A stretch of 64,000 nt of DNA, from the NCBI RefSeq assembly GCF_051535235.1, contig NZ_JBPPLZ010000007.1:62001-126000 (forward strand), given 5' to 3'. Positions 44,972 through 53,121 of the stretch are shown in pieces (within the stretch, counting starts at the first letter, position 1; each line of letters opens with the position of its first letter). This DNA comes from Nitrobacter sp051535235 (lineage in GTDB: Bacteria; Pseudomonadota; Alphaproteobacteria; Rhizobiales; Xanthobacteraceae). The notes below the pieces were generated by a model that worked only from the letters and a program-made list of their open reading frames with translations, was not told the DNA's origin and searched no databases. Made by a program: the position numbers and the translations under genes.

Positions 44972-45065
44972 CGTTATCAATCGTTGTTGGTAGCGTTATA
45001 TATGCGTCAATATGCCACTATGCCGGGCTCCGCCTTCCTCGATATCAGTATATTCCGTTATATAC
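44972..45065 (+). promoter_or_regulatory. CGTTATATA direct repeats and GTATAT palindrome upstream of TonB receptor
   Basis: CGTTATATA occurs at 44994–45002 and 45056–45064, with a variant CGTTATCAA at 44972–44980. The last copy is part of a perfect inverted repeat, GTATAT-N6-ATATAC (45048–45065). The half-site resembles the molybdate-responsive ModE (Mo-box) half CGNTATATA, but the full inverted Mo-box arrangement is not seen. It should control the receptor gene at 45094. Confidence 0.4.
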
Positions 45066-45093
45066 AGCGAATCTGAGGGGCGAGGGGGCGGGC

Positions 45094-47223
45094 GTGAGAC
45101 CATCAACGAGGTTCATGGGCAGGAGCGCGCTCCTGTCATCGGTAGCCGTTGTCGCGATGTCGGTCGGCGCCGAAGCGCAGGATCGGGATGGAGTTTATCA
45201 GCTCGGCGAGATTTACGTCTCTGGCGCAGGGCAGGGCGGAACTGGTGTCGGCGGCTCGACGATAACGCGCGAGCAGACATGGACGTTCGACAAGCAGACC
45301 CTCGAACAGGCTGTGAACCTCGTGCCGGGCGTTGTCAGCACCCAGTCCACCGCCGGTCAGCGCAACGAAACCGATATCTTCGTGCGCGGCTTCGGACGCT
45401 GGCAGGTGCCGTTGATGATCGACGGCGTGCGCGTCTATCTGCCCGCCGACAACCGGCTCGATTTCAGCCGCTTCCTGACCAACGACATCGCCGAAATCCA
45501 GATCCAGAAGGGCTACGCCTCGGTGCTCGACGGCCCCGGCGGCATGGGCGGCGCCATCAACCTGGTGTCGCGCAAGCCGGTAAAACCGTTCGAGGGCGAG
45601 TTCAGCGGCGGCGCCGCGTTCGATAACCGCGGCGCGTTCGAGGGCTGGAACAGCTACGCGATGCTCGGGTCGCGCCAGGAGAAATTCTACGTTCAGGGCA
45701 GCGCCAACTATCTCAATCAGGACTTCTGGTCGCTGTCGCAGGGCTATTCGCCGTATCCGGCGCAAGGTCCTTATGCCGGCTCGCTCGAAGACGGCGGCAG
45801 GCGCAACGGGTCCGATACCCGCGACTGGCGCGTCAACCTCAAGGCCGGTTTCACGCCGAACGCCACCGACGAATACAGCATCAACTTCATCAAGCAATCC
45901 GGCGAAAAGGGCGCTCCTCTCAACGTCTACAACAATCCGCCGTCGAGCCAGAACAGCTACTGGCGCTGGCCGGCGTGGGACGTTCAGAACCTCGCATTCA
46001 TGTCGAACACCCAGCTTGGCGATGCTTCCTACGTCAAGACCAAGCTTTACTACAACACATTCTACAATTCGCTTTCGGCGTACGACAACATCTCCTATAC
46101 GACGCAATCGAGTAACGGCCGCTTCAACAGCTATTACGACGACAACGCACGCGGCGGCTCGGTCGAGGCCGGCACCGAGTTGATTCCGATGAACACGCTG
46201 AAGGCGGCGTTTCATTATCGGGAAGATTTCCATACCGAGTGGAATCACAACCAGCCGACCCTTCCGTCCGGAGGGTTTGTCGAGCCGAAGCAGAATCAGG
46301 CGCAGACGACGTGGTCGGCCGCGCTGGAAAACACGTTCCACGTCAGGCCGAACTTCGATCTGGTGGGTGGCATCAGCTATGACAAATACTGGATCGACAA
46401 GGCGGAGGAATTCAACAGCAGCAACGGCGGCTTCATCTACGAATACCCCAAGGGCGGGTCTGACGCCTTCAACTGGCAGACCGCGGCGATCTGGCGCTAC
46501 AGCGACACCGGGGAACTTCATTTCAGCGTATCCGACCGCACGCGCTTCCCGACCATCTTCGAGCTTTACAGCCAGCGTTTCGGGACCGCGATTCCCAATC
46601 CCGACCTCGGTCCCGAGCGCGCCACCAATTATGAACTGGGCTGGAAAGGCCATGTCACCGCGAATCTGCGGGCGACGGCGGCGGTCTTCTATAGCGACGT
46701 GCGTGACCTGATCCAGGCGGTTCGGGTCAGCCCGACGCAGTCGCAGACGCAGAACATCAACCAGGGCAATTTCTACGGCTTCGAGATGTCGTTCGAAGCG
46801 CAGTTCTCGCCGCAGTTCGCGCTCGGCGGAAACTATACTTTCATCGAGCGAGACGTCAGCGACGTGTCCGTTCCCGGATTCAGGCCGAGCGGCGTGCCGA
46901 CCCACAAGGCGTTCCTCTATGCCACATGGCGGCCGATCGATCGGTTTACCATCACGCCGAGCGTTGAGATCGCCAGCGACCGCTGGAGCGACGTCGTCGT
47001 CGGCACTCAGGCTCAAAACGCGCCGATCCGCGCCGCCTTTCCCGATCTCTATATCCGCACCGGGGCCTATACGCTCGCCAACGTCAACGTCAGCTACAAG
47101 CTGATGGAAAATGTCGAACTGGCGGGCGGCGTCAAGAACCTGCTCGATCAGAACTACGAACTGGCCTGGGGCCTGCCGCAGCCGGGGCGCACGTTCTATG
47201 TGAAAGCCCGGGCAACCTTCTAG
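45094..47223 (+). CDS. TonB-dependent outer-membrane receptor
   Basis: A 709-residue outer-membrane receptor. A signal peptide (ALLSSVAVVAMSVGAEAQ) is followed by the plug domain, with WTFDKQTLEQAVNLVPGV, FVRGFGRWQVPLMIDGVRV and ASVLDGPGGMGGAINLVSRKP. A 22-strand barrel follows, ending in the terminal motif FYVKARATF. The plug is of the siderophore/metal-chelate class; the ligand is not known. GTG 45094 and ATG 45115 are both possible starts. The promoter contains CGTTATATA repeats. No transporter genes for a substrate lie next to it. Confidence 0.88.
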   Translation: MRPSTRFMGRSALLSSVAVVAMSVGAEAQDRDGVYQLGEIYVSGAGQGGTGVGGSTITREQTWTFDKQTLEQAVNLVPGVVSTQSTAGQRNETDIFVRGFGRWQVPLMIDGVRVYLPADNRLDFSRFLTNDIAEIQIQKGYASVLDGPGGMGGAINLVSRKPVKPFEGEFSGGAAFDNRGAFEGWNSYAMLGSRQEKFYVQGSANYLNQDFWSLSQGYSPYPAQGPYAGSLEDGGRRNGSDTRDWRVNLKAGFTPNATDEYSINFIKQSGEKGAPLNVYNNPPSSQNSYWRWPAWDVQNLAFMSNTQLGDASYVKTKLYYNTFYNSLSAYDNISYTTQSSNGRFNSYYDDNARGGSVEAGTELIPMNTLKAAFHYREDFHTEWNHNQPTLPSGGFVEPKQNQAQTTWSAALENTFHVRPNFDLVGGISYDKYWIDKAEEFNSSNGGFIYEYPKGGSDAFNWQTAAIWRYSDTGELHFSVSDRTRFPTIFELYSQRFGTAIPNPDLGPERATNYELGWKGHVTANLRATAAVFYSDVRDLIQAVRVSPTQSQTQNINQGNFYGFEMSFEAQFSPQFALGGNYTFIERDVSDVSVPGFRPSGVPTHKAFLYATWRPIDRFTITPSVEIASDRWSDVVVGTQAQNAPIRAAFPDLYIRTGAYTLANVNVSYKLMENVELAGGVKNLLDQNYELAWGLPQPGRTFYVKARATF

Positions 47224-47246
47224 CGGGTGCGGCGGTCGCGGCCAGG

Positions 47247-47276
47247 AGATGCGCGCCGGGCCCTCGGCGCGCATCT
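47247..47276 (+). terminator. Intrinsic terminator after the TonB receptor
   Basis: AGATGCGCGC and GCGCGCATCT form a ten-base-pair stem with a GC-rich loop, followed by TCCTTTGT. It begins 24 bases after the stop codon. Confidence 0.8.
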
Positions 47277-47403
47277 TCCTTTGTATTTTCAGGTCCTTTC
47301 ACCATGGCGGGGGGCTTCCGGGCTGAACGCCGATTGCCGCGCGGCGTCCGACCTTGTAAAGGATGCCTGCGCCGAGGGCGGTTGCACGCGCGATCTCCGG
47401 CCC

Positions 47404-47479
47404 GGGCCTGTAGCTCAATGGTTAGAGCCGGCCGCTCATAACGGTCTGGTTGCAGGTTCGAGTCCTGCCGGGCCCACCA
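47404..47479 (+). tRNA. tRNA with anticodon CAT (probably tRNA-Ile2)
   Basis: The cloverleaf is complete: acceptor GGGCCTG with CGGGCCC, D arm GCTC…GAGC, anticodon arm GGCCG-CTCATAA-CGGTC with CAT, T arm GCAGG-TTCGAGT-CCTGC, and encoded CCA. The bodies of alphaproteobacterial tRNA-Ile2 (lysidine-modified CAU) look like this, so isoleucine (AUA) is more likely than elongator methionine. An accessory region follows its 3' end. Confidence 0.92.
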
Positions 47480-47505
47480 TGCACATCAGACATGTGCGGG
47501 CACTT

Positions 47506-47541
47506 TGAAACGACTCGATTTCGTTTTGAAAACGACTCGAT
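47506..47541 (+). repeat. Direct repeat TGAAA(A)CGACTCGAT
   Basis: TGAAACGACTCGAT (47506–47519) recurs with one extra A at 47527–47541, just after the tRNA. A small hairpin, GCACAT and ATGTGC (47481–47497), lies directly at the tRNA 3' end. These may be remnants of an insertion junction. Confidence 0.5.
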
Positions 47542-47683
47542 CTTAGATTCCCCTGAAACGCCTATGGAATTTCTCCTCGATTTCTTCGCCGATTTTTGAG
47601 CTCAGAAGAAGTCAGGGGGGTCTAATCAGCTTCGTTGGGTTCTTGGCCGACCGCAGTCCCACCTTTCGCCTACGGAGGAAACC

Positions 47684-48412
47684 ATGAAGCAAGGGGCCAA
47701 CCAGATCAGCCGCGAGAACGGCAAGCGCCGCGTTGTCACCACCGCCGAGGTCCGCGGGCGAGACATCGGGTCGCTGGTCGCTGAGGCCCAAGCGAAGGTT
47801 GCCGAAGAGGTGAAGCTGCCGCCGGGGAGCTACTTGGTCTGGGGCGGGCAATTCGAGAACTTCTCAGTCGCGCGCCAGCGGCTCGCGCTTGTCGTCCCCG
47901 CATGCTTCGCCATGATCTTCCTGCTCCTCTTCGGCGCCTTGGGGTCGGTGGGCGATGCACTCCTCGTCTTCAGCGCCGTGCCGCTCGCGTTGACCGGCGG
48001 GATTGCTGCGCTGTGGCTGCGCGGCATGCCATTCTCTATATCTGCCGCAGTCGGCTTCATCGCCCTGTCGGGCGTGGCCGTGCTCAACGGTCTGGTGATG
48101 TTGACCCAGATCCGGTCACTGATCGATCGCGGCGTGCCGCTTGTCCAGGCAATCTATGACGGAGCGCAGACGCGTTTCCGTCCCGTCGTAATGACGGCGC
48201 TGGTGGCGTCGCTCGGCTTTGTACCCATGGCGTTAGCGACAGGAACAGGCGCGGAAGTGCAGAAGCCCCTGGCAACTGTCGTCATCGGCGGACTGCTGAC
48301 CGCAACGATGCTGACGCTTGTGGTGCTGCCGGCGCTTTATACCCGTTTCGCGCCGCGACGTTTGGAACTGGATAATGCGAACAGAATTGCGACGAGTCGC
48401 GCAGCCGAATAG
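47684..48412 (+). pseudogene. C-terminal remnant of a CzcA/CusA-type heavy-metal efflux pump
   Basis: A 242-residue frame matches only the last quarter of an RND heavy-metal exporter (normally about 1040 residues). It contains the periplasmic segment NQISRENGKRRVVTTAEVRGRDIGSLVAEAQ and the last membrane helices with FRPVVMTALVASLGFVPMALATGTGAEVQKPLATVVIGGL. The N-terminal domains are absent. The truncated copy nevertheless begins with an ATG behind a strong ribosome binding site (GGAGG). It cannot form a working pump alone. It lies just past the tRNA, suggesting it was left by an integration or deletion event. Confidence 0.85.
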
Positions 48413-48587
48413 GATTGGAGCTTTCCGCGATTTCAATCCTTGAGAACCTGTTGCCATTTCTATGCGGCGCAGGTCATTGCGTTGACTTTGCGTTTGGCCC
48501 CTGCTGACCTTCAACATGGCAGGCAACAAGGTGCGCTACGAAGCGGCATGTGCACGTGTTTCTGAAATTGTCTTCGTGGAGGACCGA

Positions 48588-48935
48588 ATGATCGTCCGCA
48601 TCCTCTTATTGGTGTGTTCTCTCCTACTTGCGAGCGAGCTGCCCGCTGCATCCCAACAACCCAAGGATGATCCCTGGAATCCTCAGCACATAGATGCACT
48701 GCCGCCCGACATCCGTAACTATATAGCGGCAATCTGCAAGGGGCCGGCCAAGGCGCAGCATGATTTCGCAACCTATTCTCCAACTGAGAGGCGTTGGCGA
48801 ATAAACCTCGAATATCTTCAATGCGATGGTCTCCGTGATTTCCGACAAGGACACCGATGCCTCGACCTAGATTTCATCCAGGTAGGCCCACGATTCCGGC
48901 TTGCATCAAAGCAATATCGTGAATGCGGCTTCTGA
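48588..48935 (+). CDS. Hypothetical secreted protein
   Basis: A 115-residue protein with a signal peptide (IVRILLLVCSLLLASELPAA) and a short mature part with three to four cysteines (AICKGP, QCDGLRDF, HRCLDLDF, RECGF). The ribosome binding site GTGGAGGA is well placed before ATG 48588. I do not recognise a family. The odd number of cysteines and small size suggest a periplasmic disulfide-containing protein. Confidence 0.6.
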   Translation: MIVRILLLVCSLLLASELPAASQQPKDDPWNPQHIDALPPDIRNYIAAICKGPAKAQHDFATYSPTERRWRINLEYLQCDGLRDFRQGHRCLDLDFIQVGPRFRLASKQYRECGF

Positions 48936-48947
48936 AGCGGAGGCCGC

Positions 48948-49106
48948 ATGGCGTCGGCTACGACCTTTGCAATCATTATGCCTGTCATCGCAATCTCGAT
49001 CTGGATTAAATCGCAGATAGTCAGAGATGTAGTGGCGCAACGGTGTACCGTCCTACCGGTGTCATCATCTGTGGCCCCATTTATCCTCATCAGCCTTGCA
49101 AGATGA
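48948..49106 (+). CDS. Possible 52-residue hydrophobic small protein
   Basis: It begins with ATG 12 bases after the stop of the secreted protein, behind the ribosome binding site GGAGG. The product is hydrophobic at both ends (FAIIMPVIAISIWI and APFILISLA). Translation is plausible but there is no homology evidence. Together with the following 155 bases it fills a 326-base gap that otherwise shows nothing. Confidence 0.3.
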   Translation: MASATTFAIIMPVIAISIWIKSQIVRDVVAQRCTVLPVSSSVAPFILISLAR

Positions 49107-49261
49107 TGGTCGCCCTAATGGCCGCGTGGTGTAGTCGTGGAAAATCAACGAGATGCCCGAGTCGCTTTCAAAGTGCCCCCACAAGACAGTTGTCGGGAGG
49201 CTGCGATTTATTTCGCGGTCCCGCGGCTTGCAGGAAACCGTCGCTAACGTCAGCGGGATGT

Positions 49262-49657
49262 TTAATCGTTCGGGTATTGGCGAGAAATGGCCTCCCGAAC
49301 GCACGTCACGAGGCTGCCCTCCAGATGAGGCTTGAACAGGATATGCGCTATACCGGCGGCCGCCGCCTTCTCCGCCATGTGCCGGTTGGGAGAGCCGGTG
49401 ATAAGAACAATCGGTGCCGCGACATTTTGTTGACGGAGGCGCAGCGCCACGTCCAGTCCATCCATCCGGGGCAGTCTGTAATCGATCACCAGACAATCGA
49501 CATCGTGCGGGTCAACGGAAGCCAATAACGTCACGGCCGCGCTGAACGTACGAACCTTGAATCCATGTGTTTCGAGAAGAAATCGCAATGACTGAAGCAC
49601 GGCGGGATCGTCATCGAGAATGCAGATTTTGTGTTTTGCGATTGCGATCTCTGCCAT
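49262..49657 (-). CDS. Receiver-only response regulator
   Basis: A 131-residue single receiver domain: KICILDDDPAVLQSLRFLL, phospho-Asp59 in CLVIDYRLPRMDG, Thr in VLITGSPN and Lys in ILFKPHLEGSL. It resembles the N-terminal half of FixJ-type regulators. It is placed downstream of fixJ on the same strand with a FixK-type box (49713–49726) in front, so it may form a feedback branch, for example competing with FixJ for phosphate from FixL. No output domain is present. The ATG at 49657 gives a normal receiver N-terminus. Confidence 0.82.
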   Translation of the reverse strand: MAEIAIAKHKICILDDDPAVLQSLRFLLETHGFKVRTFSAAVTLLASVDPHDVDCLVIDYRLPRMDGLDVALRLRQQNVAAPIVLITGSPNRHMAEKAAAAGIAHILFKPHLEGSLVTCVREAISRQYPND

Positions 49658-49712
49658 CTGATGCCGCGAATCCAATAGGCGATCCACAATACGATCAGAG
49701 GAATGCCGCGGC

Positions 49713-49726
49713 TTGATTTACCTCAA
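49713..49726 (-). promoter_or_regulatory. FixK/FNR box upstream of the receiver-only gene
   Basis: TTGATTTACCTCAA (TTGA-N6-TCAA). It is 56 bases from the ATG at 49657 and overlaps the last codons of fixJ. Confidence 0.6.
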
Positions 49727-50337
49727 TCGTTCAAGATGCCGGCGCGCAGGGCAAGCCGGATCAACTCGGACAGGTTATGTGCCTGCATCTTGGTCATGAC
49801 ATTTGCCCGGTAGACCTCGATCGTCCGGGGACTGATATTGTGTTCACGGGCTATCAGCTTGTTGGACAGCCCCGCGACTAGGCCGTCCATGACCTGACGT
49901 TCGCGCTTGCTCAGACTCGCGATCCTTGATGCGATCTCAGCCGAGACGGCGTCGCTCTTCGCATGATCGGCGCTTTGGATGGCCGCCTCGATCATTCCAA
50001 TCAGCCGTTCATCTTCGAATGGCTTTTCGACAAAATCGACCGCTCCCAATTTTATCGCCTCAACGGCGAGGGGAATATCCCCGTGTCCGGTCATGATAAT
50101 GACGGGAAGGGGCGACGCATTGGCTTTGAGGCGTCGAAGCAGATCCATTCCGTCGATGCCGGGCATGCGGACGTCAGACACGACACAGCCGAAATGGAGG
50201 CCGGCATGAGCACCGAGGAAGTCTGCGGCAGTGTCGAACAGCGTGACTTTGAAACCCGCCGAGCCAAGCAGGAAATCGAGCGAGTCCCGCATCGTAGGAT
50301 CGTCATCGATGACATAGACATTTCCGTTATGCGACAT
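49723..50337 (-). CDS. fixJ: Response regulator FixJ
   Basis: A 204-residue regulator with an N-terminal receiver (VYVIDDDPTMRDSLDFLL, phospho-Asp55 in VVSDVRMPGIDG, the FixJ-typical PVIIMTGHGDIPLAVEAIKLGAVDFVEKPF) and a C-terminal LuxR-type helix-turn-helix (LSKRERQVMDGLVAGLSNKLIAREHNISPRTIEVYRANVMTKM). Phosphorylated by FixL under low oxygen, it would activate fixK. Its start overlaps the end of fixL by 11 bases, so the two are cotranslated. Confidence 0.95.
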   Translation of the reverse strand: MSHNGNVYVIDDDPTMRDSLDFLLGSAGFKVTLFDTAADFLGAHAGLHFGCVVSDVRMPGIDGMDLLRRLKANASPLPVIIMTGHGDIPLAVEAIKLGAVDFVEKPFEDERLIGMIEAAIQSADHAKSDAVSAEIASRIASLSKRERQVMDGLVAGLSNKLIAREHNISPRTIEVYRANVMTKMQAHNLSELIRLALRAGILND

Positions 50338-51862
50338 CGGGCAAATCCTCGGTCGAAGCCATGGGCAGGGTCAGTCGGAAGGTGGCGCCGCCGGAATCGT
50401 TCGTTTCGGCCCACATTCGGCCGCCGTGAGCTTCCACGATCGACCGGCTGATGGAGAGTCCCACTCCCATGCCGGTTTCCTTGGTCGTGAAGAAAGTCTT
50501 GAACAGATTTGCAGTGGCGACCTCACTGAAGCCATGGCCGGTGTCCGATATGGACAGTTCGACCATCTCGTCGGAGACCTTTCTGCTGGCGGCGACAAGT
50601 TCCCGTTTTGGTGATTCCGCCATCGCCTCCAGGGCGTTTCGAAACAGATTGACCAGGACCTGTTGGATCTGCACGCGATCGACCAGGACGCGGTCGCATT
50701 TTGCATCCAGTTCAAGCCGCAGCATGGCGTTCTGTTCACGGACGCCGGCGAGACCGAGAGCCCCGGCTTCTTCCATCAGCTTCGTCAGGCTTTCGACGCG
50801 TTTCTCTGATTCCCGGCGGGAGACGAAATCGCGCAACCGCCGAATAATCTGGCCGGCGCGAATGGCCTGATCTGCGGCGCGATCCAGTGCCGTTTCGATC
50901 TTTGAGACGTTCGGGTCGTTACTCGCCGCCAGAAGACGGCGAGATCCCTTCATGTAGTTGCTGATCGCAGTCAACGGCTGATTCAATTCGTGCGCAAGGG
51001 TCGAGGCCATTTCACCCATCGCACTCAAACGGGACATGTGAATCAGTTCGGACTGCAGTTCCTGTAGTTTTGCCTGGGTTTGCTGATGCTCTGTAAGATC
51101 GCGAACAAACCCGGTAAAATGTCGCTTTCCACCGGAGTGCATCTCGCCGACCGACAGATGCATTGGAAAAGTAGCCCCGTCTCGGCGTTTACCGGTAACA
51201 ATCCGTCCGATGCCGATGATGTGCCGTTCGCCGGTGGATTTATAGCGGGCCAAATAGCTGTCGTGCAGGCTGCTGTCCGGTTCAGGCATCAAAATGCTGA
51301 CATTCCGGCCGATGGCTTCATGTTCTGAGTGGCCGAACAGACGTTCGGCTGCGGTGCTGAAGTGCTGCATGATGCCGTGATCGTCGATAACGATCATGGC
51401 ATCGGGAATCGTATCGAGGATCGAACGCAGATGATCCTCGCGCGCGAGCAGGGCTTCTTCGATCAATTTCTGATCGTCGACATCGAGCATGACGCCACTC
51501 AGGCGCCGCGGCACTCCATCGTCGTTGATGACGAGACCGCCACGCGCCCGAACCCAGCGACTTCCTTCCGATGTCTCACGGAGCCGGTACTGAATGTCGA
51601 ACCTGCACCCGGTCTCGATCGAGCGCCGGATAGCCAATTCGGTGCGCGCGCGATCTTTCGGCTGAAGCAGGGAGAGAAAGAGATCGTAGCTGACCGGGGT
51701 GTTGTCCGAGACGCCAAAAAGCCGGCGTGTCGGGCCGGACCAGAACAGTTTCCAGGTCGAGAGATCGAGATCCCAGATGCCAACTCCGGATTTGTCGATT
51801 CCGCGTTGCAACTCTTCGTCACGAAACAGGCTGTTCAGGGGCGGCAGATCATCACTCGTCAC
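50327..51862 (-). CDS. fixL: Oxygen-sensing haem-PAS histidine kinase FixL
   Basis: A 511-residue soluble kinase. Residues about 20–130 are a first PAS/PAC domain; residues 140–260 are a haem PAS domain. The proximal haem ligand aligns as His200 (SSLHDSYLARY), with Arg206 and Arg220 (GERHIIGIGRIV), the same numbers as in Bradyrhizobium FixL. The phosphoacceptor is His291 in MASTLAHELNQPL, followed by the HATPase_c domain (NALEAM, ISDTGHGF, GMGVGLSISRSIVEAHGG). It lacks membrane segments, like the Bradyrhizobium form. Oxygen binding would shut the kinase off. Confidence 0.95.
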   Translation of the reverse strand: MTSDDLPPLNSLFRDEELQRGIDKSGVGIWDLDLSTWKLFWSGPTRRLFGVSDNTPVSYDLFLSLLQPKDRARTELAIRRSIETGCRFDIQYRLRETSEGSRWVRARGGLVINDDGVPRRLSGVMLDVDDQKLIEEALLAREDHLRSILDTIPDAMIVIDDHGIMQHFSTAAERLFGHSEHEAIGRNVSILMPEPDSSLHDSYLARYKSTGERHIIGIGRIVTGKRRDGATFPMHLSVGEMHSGGKRHFTGFVRDLTEHQQTQAKLQELQSELIHMSRLSAMGEMASTLAHELNQPLTAISNYMKGSRRLLAASNDPNVSKIETALDRAADQAIRAGQIIRRLRDFVSRRESEKRVESLTKLMEEAGALGLAGVREQNAMLRLELDAKCDRVLVDRVQIQQVLVNLFRNALEAMAESPKRELVAASRKVSDEMVELSISDTGHGFSEVATANLFKTFFTTKETGMGVGLSISRSIVEAHGGRMWAETNDSGGATFRLTLPMASTEDLPDVA

Positions 51863-52213
51863 GGTTCACTTCCCGCACGGCAAGTAAAGCTTCGTGAGCC
51901 TTCGCAGTCCCAGCTAATGAGGCTCAGCCGGGATCGTGGCCGCTACTTATGGTAGGGGCGAAAGGCCCAAGGCTGAAGGATAAGACTTTGTCCGGCCGAA
52001 AAACACCAAAAAATGCTGTGCTGTTGCAGCCAGCCTTGGCCTGGTGCGGAGGAGGGCAAGAGCCGTCACCTCTCGTGCCGAAAAGAAATGAGTGATGTTC
52101 TGGTCAGCCCGCAGCGCCAAAGGTGACGCAGGCTGGCGACATGCAGCAAAGACCAGAATAGGCGACCGGTTGCTCGCGCTTTATATTATCGATCGCGGTT
52201 CGCGATTCTGTAC
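51863..52213. other. Intergenic region between fixL and the CBS-BON gene
   Basis: A 351-base gap that must contain the fixL promoter. CCAAGGCTG (51967–51975) and CAGCCTTGG (52031–52039) form a long-range inverted repeat. No coding sequence, FixK box or terminator was identified with confidence. Confidence 0.4.
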
Positions 52214-52942
52214 TCAACCCGTGGCTGCCAGTTTGTTATCTTCGGAAGAATTCAAGTACAATCCGGACATCGGATCGACCCAGCAAAGGTGATCGTGAAC
52301 TTCTTTCACGCCGGCGACATTTTCCGCCGCGACAACCGCAGCCTGCCGGGCCCGTTCGTCGATAATGGCCCCGCTGAGATGGACGGTTCCGCCGTGCACA
52401 ATGACGCTCAGCCCGAAAGGACACCAGGCGCTGGCCTCGATCGAGGTCATGATGCGGTCGCGAATATGGTCATCATCTGCGGTCGGATCTGGAATCTCGC
52501 GAGCAAGCCCCGCGACGGCCTGAAGCAGGTTGGAGCGGGTCACGATTCCGACAATCTGGTCGTCCCGCATCACCGGCAGCCGCTTGATGTCGTGCTTTTC
52601 CATCAGGGCCACAATGTCTTCCAGCAACGTATCTTCCGACACCGTGAATGGATTCGGTGTCATGATTTCACCGACTTTGCGGCCCTGCTCGTGAACGAAA
52701 TCTGAGGCTTCTCTGCCGGTACCGAGCAGCAACTTCAGCCATCGCGCCCTCTTGCGCTGCGTACCGATCTCGATGCGGCGAATGAAATCACCTTCCGAAA
52801 TAATGCCGACCAACTTTCCTGCTGCGTCAATCACCGGAAGGCCGCTAATGTGTTGTGTGAGCATAGTCTTTGCGGCAGCGACGATGGTCGTATCAGGGCT
52901 GACCGTGATGACCCGTCTGGTCATGATCTGGTGAGCGCGCAT
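52214..52942 (-). CDS. CBS-domain protein with C-terminal BON domain
   Basis: A 242-residue protein: two CBS repeats (MTRRVITVSPDTTIVAAAKTML…PVIDAAGKLVGIISEGDFIRR and MTPNPFTVSEDTLLEDIVALM…PVMRDDQIVGIVTRSNLL) followed by a BON domain (about 160–225, CPFGLSVIVHGGTVHLSGAIIDE). The CBS pair usually binds adenosine nucleotides; BON binds membranes or phospholipid in other proteins. Such proteins are common in oxygen-limitation regulons. It is preceded by a FixK-type palindrome and is divergent from a universal stress protein gene. Confidence 0.88.
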   Translation of the reverse strand: MRAHQIMTRRVITVSPDTTIVAAAKTMLTQHISGLPVIDAAGKLVGIISEGDFIRRIEIGTQRKRARWLKLLLGTGREASDFVHEQGRKVGEIMTPNPFTVSEDTLLEDIVALMEKHDIKRLPVMRDDQIVGIVTRSNLLQAVAGLAREIPDPTADDDHIRDRIMTSIEASAWCPFGLSVIVHGGTVHLSGAIIDERARQAAVVAAENVAGVKEVHDHLCWVDPMSGLYLNSSEDNKLAATG

Positions 52943-52995
52943 GTCGATGCTCCGAGGCTTGGATGAAGCTGTCGAAATGCTACCGCCATTGAGTC

Positions 52996-53025
52996 GAGCC
53001 GGCTTGACCTAGGTCAAGCCGGCTC
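52996..53025 (-). promoter_or_regulatory. 30-base perfect palindrome with embedded FixK box
   Basis: Positions 52996–53025 form a perfect inverted repeat with no spacer. Its core, TTGACCTAGGTCAA (53004–53017), is TTGA-N6-TCAA, the FNR/FixK consensus. It lies 60 bases upstream of the CBS-BON gene. Confidence 0.8.
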
Positions 53026-53035
53026 ATTCGCAGGC

Positions 53036-53049
53036 TTGATCTGGATCAT
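53036..53049 (+). promoter_or_regulatory. FixK/FNR box upstream of the first universal stress protein
   Basis: TTGATCTGGATCAT (TTGA-N6-TCAT, one mismatch), 73 bases before ATG 53122, a spacing that would place it at about -41 from a start site some 38 bases upstream of the gene. Confidence 0.6.
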
Positions 53050-53121
53050 TTCCGCCCTGCCGTTTCGGATCCATGCATGGATAATGTGATTTGATACTGA
53101 GCCGTAGTAAGGAAGGGAAGA

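Noticed and set aside
45136..47274. 712-codon minus-strand open frame opposite the TonB receptor
   Set aside because: Antisense to a clear receptor gene, with no domain, signal or start context.
47404..47479. tRNA gene as a proven attachment site of an island
   Set aside because: No second copy of the tRNA 3' end or an adjacent integrase was found in the window, so this is only suggested.
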